Shown in pieces: positions 1 to 9,710 of a stretch of 64,000 nucleotides of DNA. Source of the stretch: Lucinisca nassula. Its lineage: Eukaryota; Mollusca; Bivalvia; Lucinida; Lucinidae. The position numbers and the translations under genes were made by a program. Location of the stretch: positions 62,890,406 through 62,954,405 of the forward strand of contig OY757010.1 of the NCBI GenBank assembly GCA_963580285.1. Direction: 5' to 3'. The stretch's first letter is position 1, and every line of letters starts with the position of its first letter. Below the pieces are notes generated by a model, which saw only the letters and a program-made list of their open reading frames with translations, made no database searches and was not told where the DNA came from.

Positions 1-81
1 CAATGCTGAAGATTAGTCCATGCACATTTTATTAACAGCTGAAGAATCCTTGTATGCCTCTGCCATTCAAAGAATGGTGAA

Positions 82-850
82 TGGGGCATATAGTGTGTTA
101 CACATGTCTGTCCATGTGCGCGAGCGTTCGTTTGTCTGTCCGTCCACTTTTTGTCAGGGCTTTAACTCTTCAACAATTTGAGATATAAGCATGAAACTTT
201 ACAGGTAGACTCAACATGAGTGTCGTACACGTTAGTGATATAGCTGCCTTGCTTTATATATGCGTTGTATGCCTTTGCCAAAATTTTGTGCCCGGCTAAA
301 TTCTTCGGCCATTTCAGAAATAAGCACGAAATTTTACGTAGATTCAACATGATTGAACGATGTGTCGCGCACAAGAATGACAACCCTGTCTGTATAAATT
401 GATGAGTTACCCGCCCTTGCCGAAATTTCGTGTCCGGACAATAACTGTTCAACCATTTGGGATATAATCTTGATACTTCAAGATGGATTCAGCATGATGG
501 GTCGATGCGTCGCGCACGAGATTTATAAAGCTGCCTTGCTTCGTATATGAGTTATCTGCCTTTGCCAATTTTTTTTTTGAACGGGCCGTTACTCTTGAAC
601 CCTTAAAGATATAAGCATGGATCTTAACAGGTAGCTTCAACCTGCTGGGATAATGTGTGGCGAGTAAGAATGATAACTGTACCTTGTTTCATTCATGAGT
701 ACCTGTCGTTGTCAAAAGTTCGTGCCCAGGCTGTAACTCTTTAACCTTTTGAGGTATAAACTTGAAACTAATCACAGGTGGACTTAAAACGATGGGGTGA
801 TACGTCTGACACAAGAACGACAACTCTACCTCAACTCTTACAACAAAAGA
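82..850. repeat. Decayed tandem array, about 140-bp unit, five units
   Basis: A landmark of the type ATAAGCATGAAACTTTACAG followed by a CAACATGA-like phrase recurs near 184, 320, 464, 611 and 756, giving spacings of 136-147 bp. A head with TCTGTCCATG and TTTGTCTGTCCGTCC precedes it at about 100-148. This organisation, a TCTGTCCGTC-rich head followed by diverged tandem units, resembles the tandem-repeat-bearing non-autonomous elements common in bivalves. Units are too diverged for recent amplification. I see no protein-coding sequence; short open frames here are by-products of the array. Confidence 0.7.
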
Positions 851-1650
851 TGTAATCCGCCTATATGCTGTAGGGGTGTTAACGATGGACTAGACTCACA
901 AGGGTGGCTATCATTCTTAAAGTCTGAGTAAATCTGCCTACTAAGAGCGATTACTGCTGATGGTTTACAATCTGAATTAAATGCTTGTTGTTCCGCTTTA
1001 AACTTGACGATCAAATGTCGCCATATTCGGAAATCTCGTAGACGTTTCCGACAGTTCAACTGACACTGATAGAGGATTCGGTCAAAATCAATACAGCGTG
1101 GGAAAAAAACGTGTCGATCCTGATGTAACGATTCGTTATGAGCCGTCTTATGTACGCTTTCTGCAAATGTGTCTGTGGGTTGTTAATGCAGTGGAGTCCT
1201 TGCTTCCAACGAATTCCTTTTTAGAACATACTTACTTCACCACAGCTGGTGATAAGGGAATGTGTGGCGGCCGTAAAAAGTCTCCCCACCCTTCATCAAA
1301 GTGTTTGAGGGTCACTATTGATACATAACTGGCCGAAAATAGGCAAAACATACCAGTAACAAATATATTTAAACAATATATTTATTGATGAAATAATCCA
1401 TTTATATGTGAGATGTGATTATACATGAATTGTTCAATATAATTACATGAAACGACGTGAATACAAGATGACAATCTACAGTACCTACATCTACCGACTA
1501 CGGGACTACAGATTACCACGACGGGACCACAGAGTTAATGCCAACGGTACTACCTTAGGGAATATTTACATAATAGGGCTCACATATAGGATAAGTCAGG
1601 GACATGTTATGACAAAATAAGACAAGACCAAAGTGGCCTATGACATACCC
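851..1650. other. No recognisable gene or repeat
   Basis: A 76-codon open frame on the plus strand at 1098-1328 has no family resemblance that I recognise and no supporting signal, so I do not call it a gene. No tandem pattern or known repeat family is apparent. Confidence 0.4.
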
Positions 1651-1654
1651 TGCT

Positions 1655-1747
1655 AGCATTCTACATAAAACTACAGCGGGCCGTTAGCGGCCCGTCAGCT
1701 ACCCTGACGGGCCGCTAACGGCCCGCTGTAGATTTATGTAGAATGCT
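1655..1747. repeat. Near-perfect 44-bp-stem hairpin, GC-rich
   Basis: Arms at 1655-1698 and 1704-1747 pair at 43 of 44 positions around a 5-nt loop, CTACC. The outer stem is AT-rich (AGCATTCTACATAAA) and the inner stem is GC-rich (GCGGGCCGTTAGCGGCCCG), itself partly self-complementary. No target duplication was identified. It could be a very short fold-back element or a hairpin RNA precursor. Its near-perfect pairing is more typical of a MITE than of a microRNA precursor. Confidence 0.85.
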
Positions 1748-1940
1748 TACTGGGTAATGACAGCTGTTTTGGAACATAGTAAAAACAGTACGTTTGGTGG
1801 AACATCTCCTGTGCGAATATGACGACTGAACCCTAGGTGACACAGACAGCCACAACGGGGACTGACTGATCAAATTGTCCTTAACGGGGCGCTCGGGTTC
1901 ATGTCACTGCTCCTGAGTGGATTTTGAGACTTATTGGGCG

Positions 1941-2112
1941 CCTGAAACCTACCAAACAGTACTGGCAAACCGCTGAGAAAGGCCTTAAGCCTGCCCAAGC
2001 AGAATGGTGCGAGTCTGACTGTCACTGCATGTAAACCCTAGTGGAGTTTATTTCATCTTAGTGTCTGGTAAAATCCCACAAAATTGGAAGCAACGTCTCT
2101 AAAAAGATACAA
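1941..2112 (+). mobile_element. SINE-A copy, diverged, 5' truncated
   Basis: Recognised by the order of SINE-A landmarks: ACTGGCAAACCGCT, AAGCCTGCCCAAGCAG, GGTGCGAGTCTGAC, then CCCACAAAATTGGAAGCAAC. It lacks the GCCCCCGCCC head and the CAAA tail, and is among the most diverged copies in the window. Confidence 0.75.
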
Positions 2113-2250
2113 ACAGACAACTAATGGTGTGTTGGTGTGTGATAAACGAACTTCGTTGGACCCTGTGATTGCTTTTCAAAGTGAACACTTTATATTCTGT
2201 TTTGCCTACTGAAACAATGAAGGGCAAATGAGAAAATAATGTCATCAGTG

Positions 2251-2350
<100 letters not shown>

Positions 2351-2767
2351 TAAGAAAGTTGCCAGATACGGGGTGTTTTTCTATATAAAACCTTTTTTGT
2401 GGGGTGTGAAAAAATTGCGGGGTGTTCATACCACCCCGCATTTTCTCATGCCCTGCAGTGGATTCAGGGCATCGAGTTTACTTTCCCTAGGTTGTTGGCT
2501 AGCAACACGGTTTTGTAGCGATTATATATATATGGGGTTTCACGGTAGTCTCCCTTGTGTCGGTTAGCACAAGAGCGTATTTAACTTCAAGATAAGAATA
2601 TATATCACCTCGTAAACGTACCTGTAGTATATATAACACCCGACAACAAAACTCATTTAGCTGTGGGTGGTATCGATTTCTTGTTCTGACGGCCACATTG
2701 CGCAGCAAAAGATAACAGTTTGGAAAATGTTCTCCTTCGAAACGTAATTATGCAGTGCGTTAACAAC

Positions 2768-2908
2768 TTTTGTGGTGGTTTTGGATTTTCGGCATTTTTA
2801 TACTATTTGACTTGTTTGAGCTGATCATTAATTGGAGTTGGCCGCAAACCGGAGTATTTGGAGAAAAAAAAATACTTGCCAATCCGTTGCAGAACTTGTC
2901 ATCCTACC
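2768..2908 (-). mobile_element. SINE-C fragment, decayed
   Basis: Shares with better SINE-C copies the body phrases GCAAACCGGAGTA, TTGGAGAAAAA and CCGTTGCAGAACTT, in the orientation whose tRNA-like head would lie on the minus strand to the right. The head itself is not recognisable. Confidence 0.6.
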
Positions 2909-2990
2909 TCAAAATATTACAGTGCCTCCGAAAAATGAAAACAAGAACAGGGAAATAGACCGTTACATCGATCATAATTATTATTTGCTT

Positions 2991-3219
2991 TAGCCCCTTG
3001 TAGTACCCAATGGAATCTTCCTCCTTATATATAGCAGGAGTCCATTTCAAAATTTAGGGGTAACAGGTTGTGTTTTCTTCAAAAAATATTTTGAAAATGA
3101 CTGAACTTTAAGCAAACTGCGGAGGCCCTGATCAGACGCCGCGTTCTGTGATGTCTGATCTGGGCCTGCACTGTTTGCCAGGATAACCGTTTTGGGGTTT
3201 TTGGTACAAATGGGTTAAA
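2991..3219. mobile_element. Fold-back MITE (family Q1), 229 bp
   Basis: Same length and arrangement as the copy at 47492-47720. It has outer inverted ends of the TTAACCCATTTGTACC type, an internal CCTTATATATAGCAGGAGTC block, and a central palindrome GATCAGACGCCGCG. No open frame. The autonomous parent is unknown. Confidence 0.75.
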
Positions 3220-3510
3220 TTTTACTCAAAATAATTACATGTATCGTGCGTTTATTTCGATTTCATATCTGATTATTATCTTTCTTCAATTCTAAAACCA
3301 CTTAAATCTTTATATGGCCTGTGAGTTTCCTTGTTTGTGCTCTGAATCGTAGGTTGTGGCCTGTGTACTAACTGAGGCAGTCCTAACGAAGATGCACATT
3401 TGAAATAAGGAAAAACGTAATGAATCGTCTAAATAATCTAACAATGGTGGTTGTACAGGTATGAACGGTACCATTGTAGTCCATGACAGGGGCAGTTGAG
3501 GGGGGGGGGG

Positions 3511-3622
3511 GCAAGTTCTGTATCGGAAGTTTAGGTTGTTTTCTCCAGGCATCCGGTTTTCGCCCACCTTTGATGAAGATTCGGGTAGAAAAAGTGAAAT
3601 AGTCTTGAAAGGACCGTAAAAG
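3511..3622 (+). mobile_element. SINE-C 3' fragment
   Basis: Carries the SINE-C 3' half: CAAGTTCTG, TTTTCGCCCACCTTTGAT and CTTGAAAGGACCGTAAAA. It is 5' truncated and preceded directly by a run of G. Confidence 0.7.
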
Positions 3623-3770
3623 CAAGGCTATAGATACAAATAACGAAGTAAACGTTTTTTTTTTTTTTTTTTTGTTTTTTTTTGTTGTTTTTTTTAATCG
3701 AAATGTTAAATTTATGTGCAGGCTCACTCGAACTTTACTAACTATTAAGGGGAATTATAAAAATATACAC

Positions 3771-4259
3771 AACGAACACACGCCTAATATTTAAATACAT
3801 TGGCAAAATTTAACCACCATTTTGTTTCAGATAAAATTCTGCGAGTCCTCACAATGTGTAAAATAATGTTTGTTTTGTTTGATTTGTGGTTTAACGTCCC
3901 CGTCAACACTGTATAGGTCATTTTGGAGACGTTGCTTCCAATTTTGTGGGACTTTAACCCGACATTGAGATGAAATGACGTCTCAAGCCCAGTCGCCCAA
4001 TGAAACCAATAGGGTTTATAAGCATGGACGGTCCGACTCGCACCACTTTACCTGGGCAGGCTTAGATCCTCTAAGCGGTTTGCCAGTACTCATGTGCGGG
4101 TCAGTTTCAGCTCTGCGTGGAAGCATCGTGCAGCCCATCTATTTCTTCAAGCCCGATGGGCGGGGGCCGTGTAAAATAATGTATACCACTGTAAACTCAG
4201 TTTGAGTATATAAAAGTGGGGTTTAAGGGGGTCAAAATTTTATAGGCGTGTCTGCATAA
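3771..4259. mobile_element. MITE-P1 remnant split by a SINE-A
   Basis: The left end has ACACACGCCTAATATTTAAA and the right end AAAGTGGGGTTTAAGGGGGT then TATAGGCGTGT, as in complete MITE-P1 copies. Most of the palindromic core has been lost. SINE-A at 3870-4168 interrupts it. Confidence 0.7.
3870..4168 (-). mobile_element. SINE-A, full length
   Basis: Reference description of the family. Read on the sense strand, SINE-A starts with a GC-rich hairpin (GCCCCCGCCCATCGGGGC), runs through GCTGCATGATGCTTCCACGC and GGTGCGAGTCGGACCGTCC, and ends TTAAACCTCAAATCAAACAA with CAAA repeats. This copy is bounded by the 14-bp duplication GTGTAAAATAATGT (3856-3869 and 4169-4182). Variable 12-16 bp duplications plus a simple 3' tail indicate LINE-driven retrotransposition. 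No clear tRNA A box is visible; GGTGCGAGTCG resembles a degenerate B box (9 of 11). The head is not an obvious 7SL or 5S sequence either. Confidence 0.9.
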
Positions 4260-4332
4260 TAGGCCGTCGGCGTGACATGTCATCCACATTCGCTTTGTAC
4301 TTAGTTTAAATCGTAAATTGAAATGTACACTT

Positions 4333-4658
4333 GCCCCCCCCCCCCCTCCTCGCGCCCCTCGGAGCTTGAAGAAATATATGGGCTGCATGATGCTTCCACG
4401 CAGAGCTGATTCCGACCCGCGCACGAGTACTGGTGAACCGCGTGGGGGTCTAAGCCTGCCCGGGCAAAGCGTTGCGTACGAGTCGGACCGTCCATGCTTA
4501 TAAACCCTATTTGTTTTATTGGGCGACAGGGCTTGAAATGTCATTTCATTTCAATGTCGGTAAAAGTCCCACTAAATTGGAAGCAATGTCTCCAAAATGA
4601 CCTTTACGGTGTTGACGAGGACGTTTAACCTCAAATCAACAAACAAACAAATCAAAAC
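4333..4658 (+). mobile_element. SINE-A, full length, opposite orientation to neighbour
   Basis: Head-to-head neighbour of the copy at 3870. The head is expanded into a C run. The tail is CAACAAACAAACAAATCAAAA. A short duplication ATGTACACTT flanks it (4323-4332 and 4659-4668). Confidence 0.88.
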
Positions 4659-5031
4659 ATGTACACTTATACCAGACTCACATATATACACTTTTATCAG
4701 ACCCATATATCTATAAGCGGTCTCGAAGACCGAACTATTAGCGTAATGCAACCTACCTTAGGTGGGAGAGCACATTCCCCGCATAATCAAAGCACTCGCA
4801 GAACTGTCGGGTGAACTGATGGGGATTTAAAACTTGTCAAAATTTGAACATAATTGTTACATTTCTGTAATTTTGCCTTTAGTATCTGCAAAAGTGACGC
4901 CTCACGGTTGAGATCATCGCTTGGAACAAAGAAGGGAAATAACATTTTCACTTGTAAATTCCATCTTTCATTTTAGCTGATGCTTCTAGTTCTAGTATTG
5001 ACATTCCTAACACATGACTAAGGGATATAAA

Positions 5032-5036
<5 letters not shown>

Positions 5037-5092
<56 letters not shown>

Positions 5093-5216
5093 TACGATAA
5101 TACATCCGTGCGACGTAGTGCATTCTTTAATCACTCGAAAATGGTGACTTTTCTGAGAGTTTAGAGAGGTACTTACTACACGGACATGTTCTCTCTCACG
5201 CTCTCTTTCTTTCTCT

Positions 5217-5263
<47 letters not shown>

Positions 5264-5570
5264 AACGATAACAAATCCTGCATAGTTCAAAAACGTTTTT
5301 CTGGTGAAATATTGAGATACTTTCCTTTTACTCTAACAAAAGTTGTAGGTGCTGGACCTACTATAATGAGCCGCCTTACTGAGTACTCACAATTTACAAT
5401 TGATAGAAATAGAAAATATATCCTCTTGTACTCAGTATACAGTGAGATAATACTTATTTATGTTCCTAGCATATATTGTGGGTGCTCGCCAAGCTGGAAC
5501 CATCTCATTGAGTACTCACAATACTCAGTATACAGTGGGATAAACAAGGCCATTTATACGCACTCGTTTA

Positions 5571-5636
<66 letters not shown>
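5037..5636. repeat. Three (CT)n tracts around a decayed repeat core
   Basis: CT tracts at 5037-5088, about 5189-5260 (imperfect) and 5575-5636. Between the second and third lie GAGTACTCACAAT, CAGTATACAGTG and ATATTGTGGGTGCTCG, which look like decayed MITE-P core arms. The long serine/leucine-rich open frames across this region are translations of CT/GA repeats, not genes. Confidence 0.9.
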
Positions 5637-5638
<2 letters not shown>

Positions 5639-5845
5639 GAGAATGTCTAAGCTAGAAACACTGAACGACCGGGAATAATTGCTCGGGATCAGTCGAATGC
5701 GGCGGCTGATCAGGTTCTACTATGTTCGCATAAAGTTAAGCTTTAGAAGGGTTCAACGAAATGGGTTCAAGCTCTAGCTAAACTCGGGGACAATCGACCA
5801 ACCAGTGTGTTAAGTAATTTGACTTCAAATGAAGAAGAAGAAGAG

Positions 5846-6013
5846 TGTGAGTGAGTGAGTTTTAGTTTTACGTCCCACCAACAGCTAAGGTCATACGGAG
5901 ACGGGACCTCGGTTTAAAGACTCATCCGAAAGTCTAGAGAAGCCCGGGATCGATCCTGCGATCCCCCCTGTTTTACAAGGCGAGTAGCGTAACCACTGCA
6001 CCACGGAGGCTTC
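5846..6013 (-). mobile_element. SINE-B (tRNA-headed), full length
   Basis: On the minus strand the head reads GCCTCCGTGGTGCAGTGG (A-box-like) and GGATCGATCCC (B box) with a TTGTAA anticodon-loop-like segment, resembling tRNA-Thr(TGT). The body has GACTTTCGGATGAGTCTTTA and CGTCTCCGTATGACCTTA; the tail ends in CTCACTCACTCAC. This is a tRNA-derived SINE rather than a tRNA gene, because the tRNA part continues into a repeated body found at five other places in the window. Confidence 0.85.
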
Positions 6014-6061
6014 TAAGAAGAAGAAGAAGAAGAAGAAGAAAAAAAAGAAAAAGAAGAAGAA
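6014..6061. repeat. (AAG)n microsatellite
   Basis: Imperfect AAG/AAA tract directly abutting the tRNA-like head of the SINE-B. Confidence 0.9.
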
Positions 6062-7205
6062 AACACAGCATTTTTTGTAGCATCGCAAACATATGCACTT
6101 CTCGGATTTCATGGTAATTTCAGATCATGTCATTGTAACTTATTTGTAGGTAACTGATGGGATAATTGCCATTTGGGAGACGTTATCGCTGCACCTGATC
6201 ATTACATGTACATGTAGCTGAGAACTGCACTACCGACCGATATCAGAAGCCTAAGTATAAGACAACTAATCCATTAATCTCTATCGCACATCCGTATAAA
6301 GGAAATCTGTTCTGGATACCAATGCAATCCATAACGACATTCGTAGCTATGATGTTGCATTTCATATCTCTTCAAACGAATCGCTTTAGTTTTATTTTTC
6401 TTTTCTGGATATAGACGTTTGCCTCAATGAGGCGGTTCTAACAACTACCCACGCTTAATATTTTTAGAACGAAACGGATACTATTGATACCCATTTTATC
6501 GAAAGATTTACCTATATAAAGTGGTGTTTATAAGATAGTTCATCGTATGGGCTTGTAAAGACGATGAGAGCTTTGGGCTTCTTCAGGAAAGTAAAGCTTC
6601 ATTTTTTCTACCATAACGAAAGCAGGCTTGTCCAATTATTTTTCCACGCAAAATAAAAATTTTCAGATACACATTTTCTGATATTTTTCACATTTGTCTA
6701 GGGTAACGAATATATCATCCATTTGAGACACTGCTGATCTTTGAGGCCTTTATAAAGCCCTGGTAAATCCAACTTTATCTACATGATGGGGTATATCGAC
6801 AGAAATACGAGTAATACTGTAGATCTTCGTAAACCCCGATATTCCCTATATAATGGTTGTAGGTACGCGTAAGAATCGCCTCAGTTGGGAACGACCTTAT
6901 AAATCCCACTTGTGTTTGATTTGGTTTTATGGCCCTTTCAATATAATTTCATTTATTGCGTAGCCATCGTTTATCAGAAGTGGGCAAAAACCGGAGTACC
7001 CGTAGAAACACCACCTGACCTTCCGTTGACATTTCACGTGACCCGAGTTAGGCTCGAACCGCAGAGTTATGAGACTCCGACATTTGGAGTTATCGCTTTT
7101 ACCCCAAAGACTATGGGGCCCGTTGTTAACCCCACTTTAAGTACAAGGAGAGTTTGCATGGGAATACCAATACCTTATTTTCCTTATTTTTGGTCTCAAA
7201 CATAG
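6062..7205. repeat. Duplicated segment, copy 1
   Basis: Collinear with 19438-21535. Shared landmarks in order: AATTGCCATTTGGGAGACGT through CGCTGC (29 identical bases at 6164-6192 and 19606-19634), CATTTCATATCTCTTCAAA, GAGGCGGTTCTAA plus ACTACCCACGC, GATATTTTTCACATTTGT-like, CTGTAGATCTT, ATATAATGGTT, and a SINE-C at the matching position. Copy 1 is shorter because it lacks the later SINE insertions of copy 2. It may be a segmental duplication or two copies of a long undescribed repeat. No open frame spans it. Confidence 0.7.
6918..7120 (-). mobile_element. SINE-C, decayed
   Basis: Contains GGCTCGAACCGCAGAG (complement of the tRNA B box), AAAACCGGAGTACCCG and CCACCTGACCTTCCGTTG. It sits at the same relative position as the SINE-C at 21250 in the duplicated segment. 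Confidence 0.8.
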
Positions 7206-7490
7206 GATGTGGGTGACTACACCTTAGCGGGCGGGCAAGATTTTTCAAATGCTGTCTCCCTCTCTAATATTAAAGGGTATAATTTCAAATGGCATGCCAA
7301 TTCATCTGTCCTTTACTGTACGAATTTACGGGAAAGAAATATGAGGTTTCAAATGTTGGTTTACCCCCTTTAACTGCCAATCAGGACGTTTGCCGGCGTC
7401 ATTTTCAAATATATTCTATTTTCTTTCTTTTTATTACTATTTCTCAGAGAAAATAAGTTTTGACGTTGCATGTGAACAGTCTGTTTGGGC

Positions 7491-7602
7491 AGCAGGGCTC
7501 GAGAAGTCATTTAATCCGGTGAGTCCTACGAAATTGGAAGAGCGTCTCAAAAAGACCTAACTAGTGTTGGGAGGTTAAAGCTCAACTGAAACAAACAAAA
7601 CA
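7491..7602 (+). mobile_element. SINE-A 3' fragment
   Basis: Shows GGGCTCGAGAAGTCATTT, GAAATTGGAAGAGCGTCTC and GTTAAAGCTCAACTGAAACA plus an AAACAAAAC tail. It is 5' truncated, as is usual for incomplete reverse transcription. Confidence 0.75.
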
Positions 7603-7920
7603 CCATAGAACAGAAATATGTGAAGTTTTCATTTTTATTTTATTTTATTTTATAATTATTTTTTTTGTGTGTGTGTGAGGGCGGGGGAGGGGTAGACTAG
7701 CTACTTTACGCTTCCTCAGCACACCTAAACGACTATGAAATATATTTAATGTATGTACAGTATGACAAAAGCCTGCTCAGGAAGAAGGTGACCTGGCCCC
7801 CAGGTAATAAAACTTTTTTATGCTCAACTCAGCTGAGCATGAAACTTGTGGTGCTCATAAAAATTAAAATACTAAGAAGTTGAGCGATTTTCCTTTCTCA
7901 GATAGCAGAGAATGATATGT
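7603..7920. other. No recognisable gene
   Basis: AT-rich, with T-rich and GT-rich runs near 7625-7690. ATGCTCAACTCAGCTGAGCA near 7820 is a small palindrome belonging to the fold-back structure to its right. Confidence 0.5.
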
Positions 7921-8017
7921 GTCCTGCTCACAAATTTTAAAATGCCAACATTGTTGGCATTTTAAAATTTGTTTAAAATGCCAACTTTGTTGGCATTTTA
8001 AAATTTGTGAGCAGGAC
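7921..8017. repeat. Nested palindrome (fold-back)
   Basis: Outer arms 7921-7950 and 7988-8017 are perfect 30-bp inverted repeats (GTCCTGCTCAC outermost). The interior holds a second inverted pair built from TTGGCATTTTAAA and TTTAAAATGCCAA, so the TGCCAACA/TGTTGGCA motif occurs four times in alternating orientation. ATGCTCA-type sequences on both sides (about 7820 and 8025) suggest a slightly larger fold-back element. Confidence 0.88.
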
Positions 8018-8146
8018 CTATTTCATGCTCAGGTGAGATAAAAAAAATTATAACCTCGGATCCTGGATAGTGTTGTCTAGGCTATTGATATCCAAAAAGA
8101 AAAAAAACATGCCATGTCGTCCAATCTAAATTTGCATTAATATTTT

Positions 8147-8345
8147 ACGAGACTTTAAACCGAGGTCCAGACGCCAAGTTCTGCAATGGAAGGTCAGGTG
8201 GTTTTTCTCCGGGTACTCCGATTTTCGCCCACCTATGATTAACGATCGGCTCGATATGAGTGAAATAATCTTGAAAGGGCCGTAAAACCCAAACCAAAAA
8301 AAGAAACAACCGAGGTCCAGTCTCCGTATGACCTTAGATGGTTTT
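8147..8345 (+). mobile_element. SINE-B remnant interrupted by a SINE-C
   Basis: GACTTTAAACCGAGGTCC (left) and TCTCCGTATGACCTTAG (right) are adjacent in intact SINE-B copies but are separated here by 8171-8307. The older SINE-B was therefore the insertion target. Confidence 0.8.
8171..8307 (+). mobile_element. SINE-C, 5' truncated, nested in SINE-B
   Basis: Starts in the body at AGACGCCAAGTTCTGCAA and ends GGGCCGTAAAACCCAAACC with an A-rich tail. It is flanked by the 13-bp duplication AACCGAGGTCCAG (8158-8170 and 8308-8320), which is SINE-B sequence. This gives a clear relative order: B older, C younger. Confidence 0.9.
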
Positions 8346-8389
8346 GGACATAAACCCCACACATCACATGACTTAGAAGAACAAAGCCT

Positions 8390-8870
8390 TCCCAGGCTTT
8401 CCTTTATGCACATGTTCATTGCATGTCTGAACTGTGTTACAAGTTTCAGTGTCCTGAATCAAATACTGTAGGTGGAGTCGTGGGGACACGAACAGCACAA
8501 TATATTTAACATCCTGATATGGCCAAAATAATTGTCGTTCTAGGGGACATAATTCAGCAATTATGCGGGGATTAGAATCCTGTTTCTTTTATGCACATGT
8601 TCAATGCATGTCTGAACTGTGTTGCAAGTTCCAATGCCCTGCATCAAATACTGTAGGAGGAGTTGCGGAGACACGAACTTTACTATTTAACCTCCCAGTC
8701 TACAAAATGATTAAGTTTTTCAAGGGAACATAATTCTATAATAAGGGGCTGGATCGGGATCCTGTTTCCTTTATGCACCTGTCCAATGTGTCTTAAAAGT
8801 GTTGTAAGTTTCAATGCCCTGCATCAAATACTGTAGGAGGAGTTGCGGAGGCAGGAATATTACTACAAAA
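8390..8870. repeat. Tandem array, about 183-bp unit, three units
   Basis: TTTATGCACATGTTC-type landmarks at 8403, 8588 and 8770, each followed about 70 bp later by GCATCAAATACTGTAGGAGG-type sequence. Later units are 5' and 3' incomplete. No coding content is apparent. Confidence 0.85.
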
Positions 8871-9579
8871 TGTGACGTACGTACGTACGTACGTATATAA
8901 TACGTACAAGGGCAAAACTAAATGCCCCTCCCCACTTTGTGATTGGGGTATAAAAATGGTGAAATTGAGACACCCCGTATCTTATATAAATTGTAGATCC
9001 ACCGTTTCAGGATGATATAAAGCAAAAGTAGTTGACTGTTTTAAGACTTTAACTAAAATATCCAATTCTTCTCAGCTCACATTTTATATTCACATGCATC
9101 GTTATGTAAGGGTTGATTTTAGTCATCCCGTATCAATTCAAAACACATATTTTTAGTAAAAAGAAAAATAAGAGTTGACTGCCTTCTCCCTTTTTATACG
9201 TAGATTAATATCTGTTTTATAATATATTTTACGAAGATCGCGTATGAAAAGGTGATGGTGAAAAATGTTACCACATGCGAATATCAACCGCGGCACACAA
9301 TCGGGATATAACTATCAACCAGGAATTTTTTTTTTATTCAAAAACGAACTATACTGACTTTAATAAACCACGACGGAAGAACCTCCCAGGAAACCATTTA
9401 GGGGACAAAATGATTCGGACACATTGCAATTTTGATATTCGACCATAAAGCGATATTTCAACCCTATAATGCGTATGAACGAAGAAATCCATACTTAAAC
9501 CCCGAGAAAACACCGATTTTCAATGTTTATTGTTTAAAAAAAGCCCCGAGGAACCAAAGACCATGATTAAAGATATTAT
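8871..9579. other. No gene seen; short ACGT repeat
   Basis: Begins with GACGTACGTACGTACGTACG at about 8874-8895. The rest is AT-rich unique-looking sequence with a GACACCCCGTATCTTATATA phrase also seen in part near 26130. Confidence 0.45.
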
Positions 9580-9710
9580 CTTGTACAAACAAGCTAATAA
9601 GTTGTGTTCACAAAATATAATGCTGTCCGCACAAGATCTTGTGCGCTCGAGATATTAAGTTGTGCGTAGAAGATTATCTTGTTCGCACATCGCATGTCCC
9701 TTCTAGGCAT
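9580..9710. repeat. Fragment of the AAGATAATATCTTG palindromic array family
   Basis: Contains CCGCACAAGATCTTGTGCGC, ATATTAAGTTGTGCG and ATTATCTTGTTCGCAC, then CATGTCCCTTCTAGG, matching the unit type and right terminal sequence of the large element at 31617-32263. Confidence 0.75.

Noticed and set aside
5018..5650. Long open frames rich in Arg-Glu or Ser-Leu
   Set aside because: They are translations of (CT/AG)n microsatellites with no independent coding signal.
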